A DNA stretch of 64,000 nt from positions 1,674,225-1,738,224 of the forward strand of contig NZ_KI421500.1 in the NCBI RefSeq assembly GCF_000473145.1. Reading direction: 5' to 3'. Under the pieces are notes generated by a model that saw nothing but the letters and a program-made list of their open reading frames with translations, did not search any database and was not told the origin of the DNA. Position 1 is the first letter of the stretch; every line of letters begins with the position of its first letter. This DNA is from Leisingera daeponensis DSM 23529. Its GTDB lineage: Bacteria; Pseudomonadota; Alphaproteobacteria; Rhodobacterales; Rhodobacteraceae. Both the position numbers and the translations under genes were made by a program. Below are positions 26,297 through 34,514 of the stretch, in pieces.

Positions 26297-28096
26297 TCAG
26301 CTGTCCATTTTGAGGGCGGAAATAAACGCCTCCTGCGGAATATCCACCTTGCCGAACTGGCGCATCTTCTTCTTGCCCGCTTTCTGCTTGTCCAGCAGTT
26401 TGCGCTTCCGGGTGGCGTCGCCGCCGTAGCATTTGGCGGTCACGTCCTTGCGGAGCGCCGAGAGGGTCTCGCGGGCGATCACCTTGCCGCCGATGGCGGC
26501 CTGGATCGGGATCTTGAACATGTGGCGCGGGATCAGCTCCTTGAGCTTCTCGCACATCGCCCGGCCGCGCATCTCTGCCCGGTCGCGGTGGACCATGGTG
26601 GAGAGCGCATCGACCGGCTCGTCATTCACCAGGATCGACATTTTCACCAGGTTGTCCTGGCGGTAGCCGATCATCTGATAGTCGAAGGAGGCATAGCCCT
26701 TGGTCACCGATTTCAGGCGGTCGTAGAAGTCGAACACCACCTCGTTCAGCGGCAGGTCATAGACCACCATCGCGCGGGAGCCGGCATAGGAGAGGTCCAT
26801 CTGGATGCCGCGGCGGTCCTGGCAGAGCTTCAGCACGTCGCCGAGGTATTCATCCGGAACAAGGATCGTCGCCTTGATGCGCGGCTCCTCCATGTGGTCG
26901 ACCTTGGAGAGATCGGGCATGTCGGCGGGGTTGTGCAGCTCGATCTGCTCGCCGTCCTTCATGAAGACGTGGTAGATCACGCTGGGCGCGGTGGTGATCA
27001 GCTCGATATCGTATTCGCGCTCGATCCGGTCGCGGATCACCTCCAGGTGCAACAGGCCCAGGAAGCCGCAGCGGAAGCCGAAGCCCAGCGCGGCGGAGGT
27101 TTCCATCTCGAAGGAGAAGGACGCGTCATTCAGCGCCAGCTTGTCGATGGCGTCGCGCAGGTCCTCGAATTCGGCCGAGTCGACCGGGAACAGGCCGCAG
27201 AACACCACCGGCTGCGCGGGTTTGAAGCCCGGCAGCGCCTTTTCGGCGCCGTTCCGGTCGTTGGTGATGGTGTCGCCGACGCGGGTGTCGCGCACCTGCT
27301 TGATCGAGGCGGTGAGGAAGCCGATCTCGCCCGGCCCCAGTTCGTCCACCGCCTGCATGGCGGGGCGGAAGACGCCGATGCGGTCGACGTGGTGCAGGGT
27401 GCCGTTCGACATGAACTTGACCCGCATGCCCTTCTTCAGGACGCCGTCCATGATGCGGACCAGGACGATCACGCCGAGGTAGCTGTCGTACCAGGAGTCC
27501 ACCAGCATCGCCTTGAGCGGCGCGTCGCGGGTGCCCTTGGGCGCGGGCAGGTGCTGGACGATCGCCTCCAGCGTTTCGCGGATGCCCTGGCCGGTCTTGG
27601 CCGAGACCTGGATGGCGCCGGAGGCGTCGATACCGATCACATCCTCGATCTGCTCCGCCACCCGGTCGCAGTCGGAGGCCGGCAGGTCGATCTTGTTCAG
27701 CACCGGCACGATCTCATGATCGGCTTCGATGGCCTGATAGACGTTGGCGAGCGTCTGCGCCTCCACCCCTTGCGTCGAGTCCACGACCAGCAGCGAGCCC
27801 TCAACCGCGCGCATGGAGCGGGAGACCTCATAGGCAAAGTCGACGTGGCCGGGGGTGTCGATCAGGTTCAGCACATAGGTCTCGCCGTTCTGCGCGGTGT
27901 AGTCGATGCGCACGGTGTTGGCCTTGATGGTGATCCCGCGCTCGCGCTCGATGTCCATGGCGTCGAGCAGCTGTTCCTTCATGTCGCGGTCCTTCACCGT
28001 TCCGGTCTCCTGGATGAGCCGGTCAGCGAGGGTGGATTTGCCATGGTCGATATGGGCGACGATGGAGAAATTGCGGATGTGAGCGAGGTCAGTCAT
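26297..28096 (-). CDS. lepA: elongation factor 4
   Basis: A 599-residue translational GTPase, exactly the usual LepA length. G1 is [10 protein letters not shown]3 is [12 protein letters not shown]4 is NKIDLPA. LepA can back-translocate ribosomes and aids translation under stress. The C-terminus has the LepA-specific domain ([19 protein letters not shown], ending ALKMDS). ATG at 28096 was chosen; an in-frame extension of 18 codons does not match the family. It stands alone on this strand. Confidence 0.97.
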   Translation of the reverse strand: MTDLAHIRNFSIVAHIDHGKSTLADRLIQETGTVKDRDMKEQLLDAMDIERERGITIKANTVRIDYTAQNGETYVLNLIDTPGHVDFAYEVSRSMRAVEGSLLVVDSTQGVEAQTLANVYQAIEADHEIVPVLNKIDLPASDCDRVAEQIEDVIGIDASGAIQVSAKTGQGIRETLEAIVQHLPAPKGTRDAPLKAMLVDSWYDSYLGVIVLVRIMDGVLKKGMRVKFMSNGTLHHVDRIGVFRPAMQAVDELGPGEIGFLTASIKQVRDTRVGDTITNDRNGAEKALPGFKPAQPVVFCGLFPVDSAEFEDLRDAIDKLALNDASFSFEMETSAALGFGFRCGFLGLLHLEVIRDRIEREYDIELITTAPSVIYHVFMKDGEQIELHNPADMPDLSKVDHMEEPRIKATILVPDEYLGDVLKLCQDRRGIQMDLSYAGSRAMVVYDLPLNEVVFDFYDRLKSVTKGYASFDYQMIGYRQDNLVKMSILVNDEPVDALSTMVHRDRAEMRGRAMCEKLKELIPRHMFKIPIQAAIGGKVIARETLSALRKDVTAKCYGGDATRKRKLLDKQKAGKKKMRQFGKVDIPQEAFISALKMDS

Positions 28097-28547
28097 GCTC
28101 AGGCATATGATTTGGATTCGGGGTTTGGTCAAGGAGAATTGAGTGGGCAATCAAGCGTCACTGAATGAGGCAGCAGACCGTGCTTTGGACCTCCCTGACT
28201 GGCACTGAAGGCACGTTGCCGCACGCACTTTTGTAAGGGCCATGCCTTGCATCTTCTGGCTGCCCGAACGGGCAAAAGCGAGTGTGCCGCCAATCACACG
28301 CAAGCATTTGCTCAACTTGTACCGGGCAGGTCTGGACCGGCCCCGTTTTGGCACCCGCCCTTGGACCGGGCGCTGCCCTCCGATTTGCGGCACCACCCTT
28401 GGCCTCTGCGCCCGCCGCCATGCGCCCGAACCCCTCAAATTCTCCCGGTTCCCTGCACGCCCGGCCAAAATGCGCTATACTCCATGCCTACCGCGAGACG
28501 CGCGCCCCGCTGACGGGTGATAACCACAGCAAAGGAGGACGACCCGC
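28097..28547. other. 451-base intergenic region between divergent genes
   Basis: It should contain the lepA promoter (near 28097-28180) and that of the small gene at 28548. No convincing gene was found. GGACCGGGCGCTGCCC around 28361-28377 resembles the right arm of dispersed repeat R1 and may be a decayed copy. Nothing else is supported. Confidence 0.45.
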
Positions 28548-28730
28548 ATGGATGCAATCAAAGCCGCTGAGTATGCCCGCGCGCTCTACAGCGCGCATGG
28601 CGACAAGGCCGAGGCCGAAGCCGCGCAGAAAATGCGCGAATGCGAAGAAGCCGGCAAGGACGCCGAGGCCGCAGACTGGAAAGCCGTGCGCCAGGCCGTG
28701 CGCGCCATGCGCGGGCCGAACCAGACCTGA
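28548..28730 (+). CDS. small acidic/helical protein, unknown function
   Basis: A 60-residue protein, one or two amphipathic helices: MDAIKAAEYARALYSAHGDK, then AEAEAAQKMRECEEAGKDAE. ATG at 28548 has a very strong AAAGGAGG site 8-9 bases upstream. It has a single Cys. The size and strong ribosome-binding site support it as real. No family was recognised. Confidence 0.72.
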   Translation: MDAIKAAEYARALYSAHGDKAEAEAAQKMRECEEAGKDAEAADWKAVRQAVRAMRGPNQT

Positions 28731-28882
28731 GCGCCAGACCGCTGGAGCGCCGCACGCCGCAGCGCTCCAGCGCCTTTGAAACACCCCGTTCACCACGATT
28801 GAAACGCGCCCCGGCTTGCGCCATACTGCGGTCCATTCCCGCGGGCATCAGACCCGCTTGCCAAGAACCGGGGCATGAGCAG

Positions 28883-29194
28883 ATGAAACCTTTCCTGACA
28901 GCCGCGCTTTGCGCAGGATTGCTTGCAGCACTGGCGCCCGCAGGCGTCTCGGCCGGCGCCATTGAGCGCGCCTGCCGCCAGTCGGACCGCACCGCCGCGA
29001 CGCCGTCCTTGTGCAGCTGCATCCAGAATGTGGCCAACCGCAGCCTGACGCGCGCGGAGCGCAAGACCGTCTCCAAGTGGTTTGCCGACCCGCACAAGGC
29101 CCAGGTCGTGCGCCAGTCCAGCAACCGCAATGACGAGCGGCTGTGGCAGCGCTACAAGGCCTTTGGCGACCACGCGGCGCGCAGCTGCGGCTGA
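28883..29194 (+). CDS. exported cysteine-containing protein of unknown function
   Basis: A 103-residue protein with a signal peptide (MKPFLTAALCAGLLAALAPA, about 1-24, cut after VSAG). The mature part has four cysteines (ACRQ, LCSC, SCG), consistent with a disulfide-stabilised periplasmic domain, and is basic: NRSLTRAERKTVSKWFADPH. ATG at 28883 has ACCGGGGC upstream. It closes with its own terminator. Confidence 0.72.
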   Translation: MKPFLTAALCAGLLAALAPAGVSAGAIERACRQSDRTAATPSLCSCIQNVANRSLTRAERKTVSKWFADPHKAQVVRQSSNRNDERLWQRYKAFGDHAARSCG

Positions 29195-29218
29195 GCCGCA
29201 CCGCAGGCCCGGCCCGTG

Positions 29219-29246
29219 CAAAGGCGTCCCGCGGGGGCGCCTTTTT
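29219..29246 (+). terminator. terminator of the gene at 28883-29194
   Basis: AAAGGCG / CGCCTTT with an inner CCC/GGG stem, followed by six T in total (to 29246). It starts 25 bases after the stop. Confidence 0.85.
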
Positions 29247-29368
29247 TCGCTGTTTTGATGCATTTTCGCTGCGGCATTTTCGCAGCGCCCAGGGGCCTCG
29301 GCCCCGCCCCTCTTGACCGCACTGCCCCAAAACCGGAAACAACGGCGCAAGGTATTGGAGCAGTTCAG

Positions 29369-30334
29369 ATGTTGATCAAAGGTGTTACCCTGCGCGGGCT
29401 GGAAGTGTTCGAGGCCCTGGCCAAGACCGGCTCGGTGGCGCAGGCGGCTGAGCTGACCGGCCTGAGCCAGCCCGCCGTCAGCCAGCAGATGCGCAATCTG
29501 GAAAAGGCGCTGGACAGCGAACTGATCGACCACGGCCGCCGCCCGATGGTGCTGACGGCGGCGGGGCGCAGCTTCCTGTCGCGGACCGAGGCGGTGCTGG
29601 GCGAGCTGCGGCTGGCGCAGAGCGAGCTGACGGTGATGGACCTGACCCACTTGCAGGCGCTGTCGATCGGGCTGATCGACGATTTCGACAATGACCTGAC
29701 GCCGCGGCTGGCCACCATCCTGGCCGACAGCCTGACCCAATGCCGGTTCAAGATGATCACCGCCTCCAGCCATGACATCATCCGCGCGCTGGAGGCGCGC
29801 GAGCTGCACATCGCCGTCGCCGCCACCGCCGGGGGCTTGCACGAGGGGCTGGTGGAATATCCGCTGGTGCGCGATCCCTTCATCCTGGTGGCCCCGCGCG
29901 GCGCGGTCTCGGATGCGGCGCAGGCGGCAGAGCAGCTGAGCGGCCTGCCCTTCCTGCGCTATGCCCGCGAGCAGCTGATCTCGCAGCAGATCGAAGCGCT
30001 GCTGAGCCGCCAGAAGCTGGAGTTCGAGGACCGGTTCGAGGTCGGCTCGCATCTGGCGCTGATGGCGATGGTGGCGCGGCGGATCGGATGGGCAATCACC
30101 ACGCCGCTGGGCTTCATGCGCGCGGGGCGCTTCCACGACCAGATCGACGCCTTCCCGCTGCCTTTTGGCGAGATGTCGCGGACGATCTCGCTGTTCACTG
30201 CCGCCGACTGGGCCGACCGGGTGCCGCGCGATGTGGCCGAGACCGTGCGCCGCCTGGTGCAAAGCAAGATGATCGACCCCGCGGTGCAGCAGCTGCCGTT
30301 CCTGGCAGGCGGCTTCCGGGTGATTGCGGAGTAA
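29369..30334 (+). CDS. LysR family transcriptional regulator
   Basis: A 321-residue LysR-type regulator. Residues 7-65 form the winged helix with GSVAQAAELTGLSQPAVSQQ and a helix MRNLEKALDSEL. The C-terminal substrate-binding domain has the two periplasmic-binding-protein lobes (LSIGLIDDFDNDLTPRLATI onward). ATG at 29369 places the HTH at its usual position; upstream starts would add a Pro/Ala-rich stretch. The adjacent phosphatase gene is convergent, so no target is obvious. Effector unknown. Confidence 0.9.
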   Translation: MLIKGVTLRGLEVFEALAKTGSVAQAAELTGLSQPAVSQQMRNLEKALDSELIDHGRRPMVLTAAGRSFLSRTEAVLGELRLAQSELTVMDLTHLQALSIGLIDDFDNDLTPRLATILADSLTQCRFKMITASSHDIIRALEARELHIAVAATAGGLHEGLVEYPLVRDPFILVAPRGAVSDAAQAAEQLSGLPFLRYAREQLISQQIEALLSRQKLEFEDRFEVGSHLALMAMVARRIGWAITTPLGFMRAGRFHDQIDAFPLPFGEMSRTISLFTAADWADRVPRDVAETVRRLVQSKMIDPAVQQLPFLAGGFRVIAE

Positions 30335-30772
30335 TCAGAGCGCCGCCTTGAGCCCCCTGGCGGCCTGTTCGATCAGGTCCAGGCAGCCGCCGAAATCCCG
30401 GGTGTAATAGGGGTCCGGCACATGGTCCGCGCCGCTTTCCGGCGCGTAGTCCGTGAACAGGCGCACCGGGGTCTCGTTGCCTGCGGGGCGCAGCGCCTCG
30501 ATATTCTCCAGGTTGCTGGCATCCATGGCGATGATCAGATCGAAGCTGTCGAAATCAGCGCGCCGGAACTGCCGCGCGCGCAGGTCCGAGATATCCAGCC
30601 CCCGCGCCCGCGCCGCCGCCTGCATCGGGCCGTAGGGCGGCTCTCCCACGTGATAGGAAGCGGTGCCTGCGCTGTCGGTCTCGGCCTCGGGGCAGAGCGC
30701 CCGGAACACGCCCTCGGCGGCCGGGGAACGGCAGATGTTTCCTAGGCAGACGAACAGAATACGGGTAGGCAT
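30335..30772 (-). CDS. low-molecular-weight protein-tyrosine phosphatase
   Basis: A 145-residue phosphatase with the CX5R loop CLGNICRS (Cys9, Arg15) at its N-terminus, and VPDPYY supplying the general-acid Asp. These enzymes dephosphorylate protein tyrosine or sometimes low-molecular-weight arsenate-type substrates; the surroundings (no wzc-type kinase) do not say which. ATG at 30772 gives the usual N-terminus MPTRILFV. The gene starts 50 bases from the divergent sirtuin gene. Confidence 0.92.
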   Translation of the reverse strand: MPTRILFVCLGNICRSPAAEGVFRALCPEAETDSAGTASYHVGEPPYGPMQAAARARGLDISDLRARQFRRADFDSFDLIIAMDASNLENIEALRPAGNETPVRLFTDYAPESGADHVPDPYYTRDFGGCLDLIEQAARGLKAAL

Positions 30773-30821
30773 GGGCAAACGGCTCCTTTGGACGGGAGCA
30801 GTGATAGGGGGTTTCAGGGCA

Positions 30822-31526
30822 ATGGAAAAGAGCGCGAAGATCGTCATTCTGACCGGCGCCGGGATTTCCGCCGAAAGCGGGCTGGGCACATTCCGCGACG
30901 AGGGCGGCCTCTGGGCGCAGCACCGGATCGAGGATGTGGCAACGCCGGAAGGCTTCGCGCGCAACCCGGATCTGGTGCATGGCTTCTATAATGCGCGGCG
31001 GGCGCAGGCAGCAGGGGCAGACCCCAACCCGGCGCATCGGGCGCTGGCGCGGCTGCAAGCGGAGCACACGGGCGAGGTGGTGATTGTCACCCAGAATGTC
31101 GACGCCCTGCATGAAGCGGGCGGCGCCGCGCAGGTGCTGCATATGCACGGCACGCTGGCAGGCGCGCTGTGCGCGGCCTGCAACCACCGCTGGGCCGCGC
31201 CGCTGGAGATGCAGACCGGCCAGCCCTGCCCCGCCTGCGCCGCGCCTGCCGGGCGGCCCGATGTGGTCTGGTTCGGCGAGATGCCGTATTTCATGGAGGA
31301 GATCTATGCCCATCTGGCGGAGGCGGATCTGTTCGCCGCCATCGGCACCTCCGGCGAAGTTTACCCCGCCGCGGCCTTTGTCGATGAGGCGCATCTGGCG
31401 GGTGCGCATACGGTGGAGCTGAACCTCGCGCCGTCGGCCGCTGCCTCCCGCTTTGCTGAGCGCCGCTTCGGCCCGGCCAGCGAAACCGTGCCCGCCTGGG
31501 TGGCGGAGCTGCTGGGCCGGCCATAA
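30822..31526 (+). CDS. cobB: Sir2-type NAD-dependent protein deacylase (class III-like)
   Basis: A 234-residue sirtuin. GAGISAESGLGTFRD binds NAD, QNVDALHEAGG lies in the active site, HMHG carries the catalytic His, and CAAC...CPAC bind zinc. Tyr56 and Arg59 in GFYNARR match the YxxR pair that lets CobB- and SIRT5-type enzymes remove succinyl groups, so desuccinylase activity is likely. ATG at 30822 was preferred; longer frames overlap the divergent phosphatase gene. A terminator follows. Confidence 0.93.
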   Translation: MEKSAKIVILTGAGISAESGLGTFRDEGGLWAQHRIEDVATPEGFARNPDLVHGFYNARRAQAAGADPNPAHRALARLQAEHTGEVVIVTQNVDALHEAGGAAQVLHMHGTLAGALCAACNHRWAAPLEMQTGQPCPACAAPAGRPDVVWFGEMPYFMEEIYAHLAEADLFAAIGTSGEVYPAAAFVDEAHLAGAHTVELNLAPSAAASRFAERRFGPASETVPAWVAELLGRP

Positions 31527-31533
31527 GCGGCAA

Positions 31534-31558
31534 AAAGCCCGCCGCAAGGGCGGGCTTT
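31534..31558. terminator. terminator between sirtuin and copper genes
   Basis: AAAGCCCGCC pairs with GGCGGGCTTT around a 5-base loop. AAAAA before the stem supplies T on the minus strand. Confidence 0.83.
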
Positions 31559-31616
31559 GGGCGCGAAGGAGGGCTGCGGCGCAGCCTGACGCCGCGCCCG
31601 CCCTGCCCTGCGGGCC

Positions 31617-32105
31617 TTAGTTGGTGCTGGTGGAGTGGTCCATGTTTCCGTGGGCCCCGTCCTGGCGCTCCAGATCAACCGGCACGTCAATTTCGACCTC
31701 GCCGGCCTTCTCGAACACCAGCGTGACCTTGACCACGTCGCCGTGGTTCAGCGCCTGCTTCAGGCCCATGAACATGATGTGGTCGCCGCCGCGCTGCAGC
31801 ATATGGGTCGCGCCTGCGGGCACGGCAAAGCCTTCCTCCACATGCATCATCTTCATGACGCCGTCATCGCCCTCCTTGTGGGTGTGCAGCTGCACCTTGG
31901 CGGCCACGTCCGAGCGCACATCAATGAGCTGGTCATCGGCTTCGCCCTTGTTCATGATTTCCATGAAGGCGGCACCGGCCTTGGCAGCCGGCGAGGACAC
32001 CCGCGCGTACTGGCCGTGCACCATGATCATGGCATCGCCCGCAAAGGCGGAGGTGGCAAAGGCAGCAGCAGCCGCGGCTGCAAAGACAACAGACTTCAGG
32101 GACAT
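31617..32105 (-). CDS. periplasmic copper chaperone PCu(A)C
   Basis: A 162-residue protein. A signal peptide covers about 1-25 (ends TSAFAG). The copper site H(M)X10MX21HXM is present across MMHVEEGFAVPAGATHMLQR and ends in DHIMF. It carries Cu(I) to cytochrome oxidase assembly in the periplasm. The C-terminal tail is rich in H, D, M and N. ATG at 32105. It lies 56 bases downstream of the small exported protein at 32162-32512 on the same strand, so they form a likely operon. Confidence 0.9.
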   Translation of the reverse strand: MSLKSVVFAAAAAAAFATSAFAGDAMIMVHGQYARVSSPAAKAGAAFMEIMNKGEADDQLIDVRSDVAAKVQLHTHKEGDDGVMKMMHVEEGFAVPAGATHMLQRGGDHIMFMGLKQALNHGDVVKVTLVFEKAGEVEIDVPVDLERQDGAHGNMDHSTSTN

Positions 32106-32161
32106 ATCCTGTCTCCTCCTGGTAGGTATTCGGTATTGAAATTGGTGGTGTGCTTGGCCGG

Positions 32162-32512
32162 TCAGGCGATGGCCGGCGGCGCGCGGGCGGTGGCGCGCAG
32201 GATCTGCTGAACGGAGGCTGGCACCGCCTGCCGGCCCGCCGTCACCGTGCCGCAAACCTCAACCGGCAGCACCAGCCCCGGAGGCTGCATCACCGCGTCC
32301 AGCACATGCACCACGCAATCGGGGCAATGGTGCGGCGGCTTTACCGGCTGGCCCTCGCTGTCCACATAGATGGTGACCGGGCCGGTGCCGGTGCAGATCA
32401 CCATCTGGCCGGCGGCATCGCGCTCCCCCTGCCGGGCGGCGGCGCTGTGGGCGGTCAGGGTGACCGTCAGGGCCAGGAACAGGCCAAGGGATATGCGCAA
32501 GGCACGGATCAT
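32162..32512 (-). CDS. exported DUF2946-like protein
   Basis: A 116-residue protein with a signal peptide (MIRALRISLGLFLALTVTLT, to about residue 24). The mature part has MVICTGTGPVTIYVDSEG and HHCPDCVVHV, i.e. Cys residues and an HHCPDC pattern that could bind copper, and ends RAPPA. This resembles DUF2946 proteins, which often accompany PCu(A)C genes. ATG at 32512. It is upstream of the PCu(A)C gene on the same strand. A role in copper delivery is inference from context. Confidence 0.7.
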   Translation of the reverse strand: MIRALRISLGLFLALTVTLTAHSAAARQGERDAAGQMVICTGTGPVTIYVDSEGQPVKPPHHCPDCVVHVLDAVMQPPGLVLPVEVCGTVTAGRQAVPASVQQILRATARAPPAIA

Positions 32513-32649
32513 CACCGCAAGATATGCCCCCGCGGCGCGGCCCCCGCAAGGCGCAACCCTGCGGCAGATTGCGCAAACGCAAACACCGCGCAAGGGTGCC
32601 CCTGCGCGGTGTGCGTAATCCGATCCGGTGAAGGGATCAGGCCAGGAAA

Positions 32650-32940
32650 TTAAGCCTGAGCGGCTTGTGCCTTGGCGATCTCTTTCTTCACTTTCAGCGC
32701 GTTTGCCGACAGCTCTTCGTCCTTGGCTTTGGCCAGGAACGCGTCCAGGCCGCCGCGGTGGTCGACCGAGCGCAGGGCGGCTGCGGAGATGCGCAGCTTG
32801 ACGCCGCGGCCCAGAACTTCGGACTGCAGGGTCACGTCGTTCAGGTTGGGCAGAAAGCGGCGCTTGGTTTTGTTGTTGGCGTGGCTGACATTGTTGCCAG
32901 TCATCGGGCCTTTTCCGGTCAGTTCGCAACGGCGCGACAT
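32650..32940 (-). CDS. rpmB: 50S ribosomal protein L28
   Basis: A 96-residue L28. It starts [20 protein letters not shown] and contains TKRRFLPNL, the family signature. It is slightly longer at the C-terminus ([11 protein letters not shown]) than E. coli L28, as in other alphaproteobacteria. ATG at 32940. It stands alone. Confidence 0.97.
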   Translation of the reverse strand: MSRRCELTGKGPMTGNNVSHANNKTKRRFLPNLNDVTLQSEVLGRGVKLRISAAALRSVDHRGGLDAFLAKAKDEELSANALKVKKEIAKAQAAQA

Positions 32941-33154
32941 ATCTTCATCCTTCGTTTCTGGAGGCGCTGGCAGTCCGGCGCCAAATCACAAGGGGCGCGG
33001 CCATTGGCTGCGCCCGAAAACTGGTCCGCTGCTCTTACGCTCAACCGGCAACAGCGTCAAGTGATTCAACTCAGCTTTCTTACCGGGCTTACTGCACCCG
33101 TTCACGGCCCGCCGCAAGCCCCTGCGGCCGCCCTTTTCACCCCGGCAGCCGGGG

Positions 33155-34132
33155 TCAGGCAGCGCCGAGCGCCTGCAGCATGATCCGCGCCGCCTCGCCT
33201 GGGCTTTTGCCGCCGCTCGCCACGGTCGCAGCCAGTTCCGCCATCTGCGCCTTGGCCTCCGGCGTCTCCAGCCGCGCCAGGAGCGCCTGGCGCACCTCCT
33301 GATCGAACCAGTAACAGGCCTGATCGGCGCGGCGGCGCTCCCAGTGGCCGTTTTCCCTGCGCCAGGCGGCCAGCGCCTGCATCTCCTCCCAGGCCTTGTC
33401 CAGCCCGTGTTCCTCCACCGCGGACACCATCAGCGCCTTGGGGAAGCCTTCGGGATCCTGCGGGCGCTTGCGCAAGAGGCGCAGGGCGCCGGCGTAATCG
33501 GCGCAGGTGCGGGTGGCGACGGGTTTCAGCGGCCCGTCGGCCTTGTTCACCAGGATGAGATCGGCCATTTCCATGATGCCGCGCTTCACCCCCTGCAGCT
33601 CATCGCCGCCCGCGGGCGCCAGCAAGAGCAGGAACAGGTCCGACATCTCCGCCACCACGGTTTCCGACTGGCCGACGCCGACGGTTTCGATCAGCACCAC
33701 GTCAAAGCCTGCCGCCTCGCATAAGGCAACAGCCTCGCGGGAGCGGCGGGCGACGCCGCCCAGATGGCTCTGGCTGGGGGACGGGCGGATAAAGGCGTTC
33801 TTGTCGCGGCTGAGCCGTTCCATCCGGGTCTTGTCGCCCAGAATGGAGCCGCCGGAGCGCGCCGAACTGGGATCGACCGCCAGCACCGCCACCCGCAGGC
33901 CAAGCCCGGTCAGCATCATGCCGAAGCTTTCGATGAAGGTGGATTTGCCGACGCCCGGCGTGCCCGACAGGCCGATGCGCAGCGACTGGCGCTTGTGCTT
34001 TGCCAGCTCCGACAACAGCTCGCCCGCCCTGGCGCGGTGATCCTTGCGGCCGCTTTCCACCAGGGTGATGGCCCGGGCCAGCGCCCGGCGGTCGCCATCG
34101 AGGATCTTCTGCGTCAGCTGTTCGGTATCCAT
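33155..34132 (-). CDS. meaB: methylmalonyl-CoA-mutase-associated GTPase MeaB
   Basis: A 325-residue P-loop GTPase of the ArgK/MeaB family. IGLSGTPGVGKST is Walker A, followed by LAVDPSSARSGGSILGDKTR and the VLIETVGVGQSE segment specific to MeaB. It loads and protects B12-dependent mutases such as methylmalonyl-CoA mutase. The mutase itself is not in the window. ATG at 34132 matches the family start. It is divergent from hrpB across a 382-base gap with a dispersed repeat. Confidence 0.94.
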   Translation of the reverse strand: MDTEQLTQKILDGDRRALARAITLVESGRKDHRARAGELLSELAKHKRQSLRIGLSGTPGVGKSTFIESFGMMLTGLGLRVAVLAVDPSSARSGGSILGDKTRMERLSRDKNAFIRPSPSQSHLGGVARRSREAVALCEAAGFDVVLIETVGVGQSETVVAEMSDLFLLLLAPAGGDELQGVKRGIMEMADLILVNKADGPLKPVATRTCADYAGALRLLRKRPQDPEGFPKALMVSAVEEHGLDKAWEEMQALAAWRRENGHWERRRADQACYWFDQEVRQALLARLETPEAKAQMAELAATVASGGKSPGEAARIMLQALGAA

Positions 34133-34336
34133 GCGTGCCTTCCTGTCGTGATGGGCGGACCTTGTCGCAAGCCGTGCCGCAAAGTCCAGCCCCCTGCGGT
34201 CTGGCGCGCACCCTACATCAGACGCCGCTGCAGGAAAGGCGGCAAATCCGCCGCGGCTGGTGCGGTTTGCGCAGTGGGAGTAACGGATCGACACCCCAAA
34301 GGCGTTTCAAAACTATCACGCAAATGGGCTGGTCCG

Positions 34337-34410
34337 CCCGGCTGCACGCCGGGCAGCGCCCGTCCGCCCCCGTCAAACCGGAGGTTTGCCTCCGGCAAAA
34401 CGGCGGGCGC
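34337..34410 (-). repeat. dispersed repeat R1, full copy (in the 34133-34514 gap)
   Basis: On the minus strand: core TTTTGCCGGAGGCAAACCTC then CGGTTTGACGGG, followed by a right arm with GGGCGCTGCCCGGC. The core includes hairpin CCGGAGG tttg CCTCCGG at 34378-34395, and the arm CCCGGC tgcac GCCGGG at 34337-34353. The same core recurs at 58567 and 60957. The remaining gap sequence (34133-34336 and 34411-34514) contains the meaB and hrpB promoters and no gene. Confidence 0.75.
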
Positions 34411-34514
34411 TTCGCTTCCGCCCGCGGACGGGCTCTGCCCTTAGCGCGTGTTTCCGAGGCAAGGCTCCATACACACCGCTAGACCTCCCCCGCCCCTTTG
34501 GCGATAAGGCGGGC

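Noticed and set aside
28151..28468. Minus-strand frame of 105 codons upstream of lepA
   Set aside because: Basic, low-complexity sequence with no ribosome-binding site, in the likely promoter region; it may include a decayed repeat copy.
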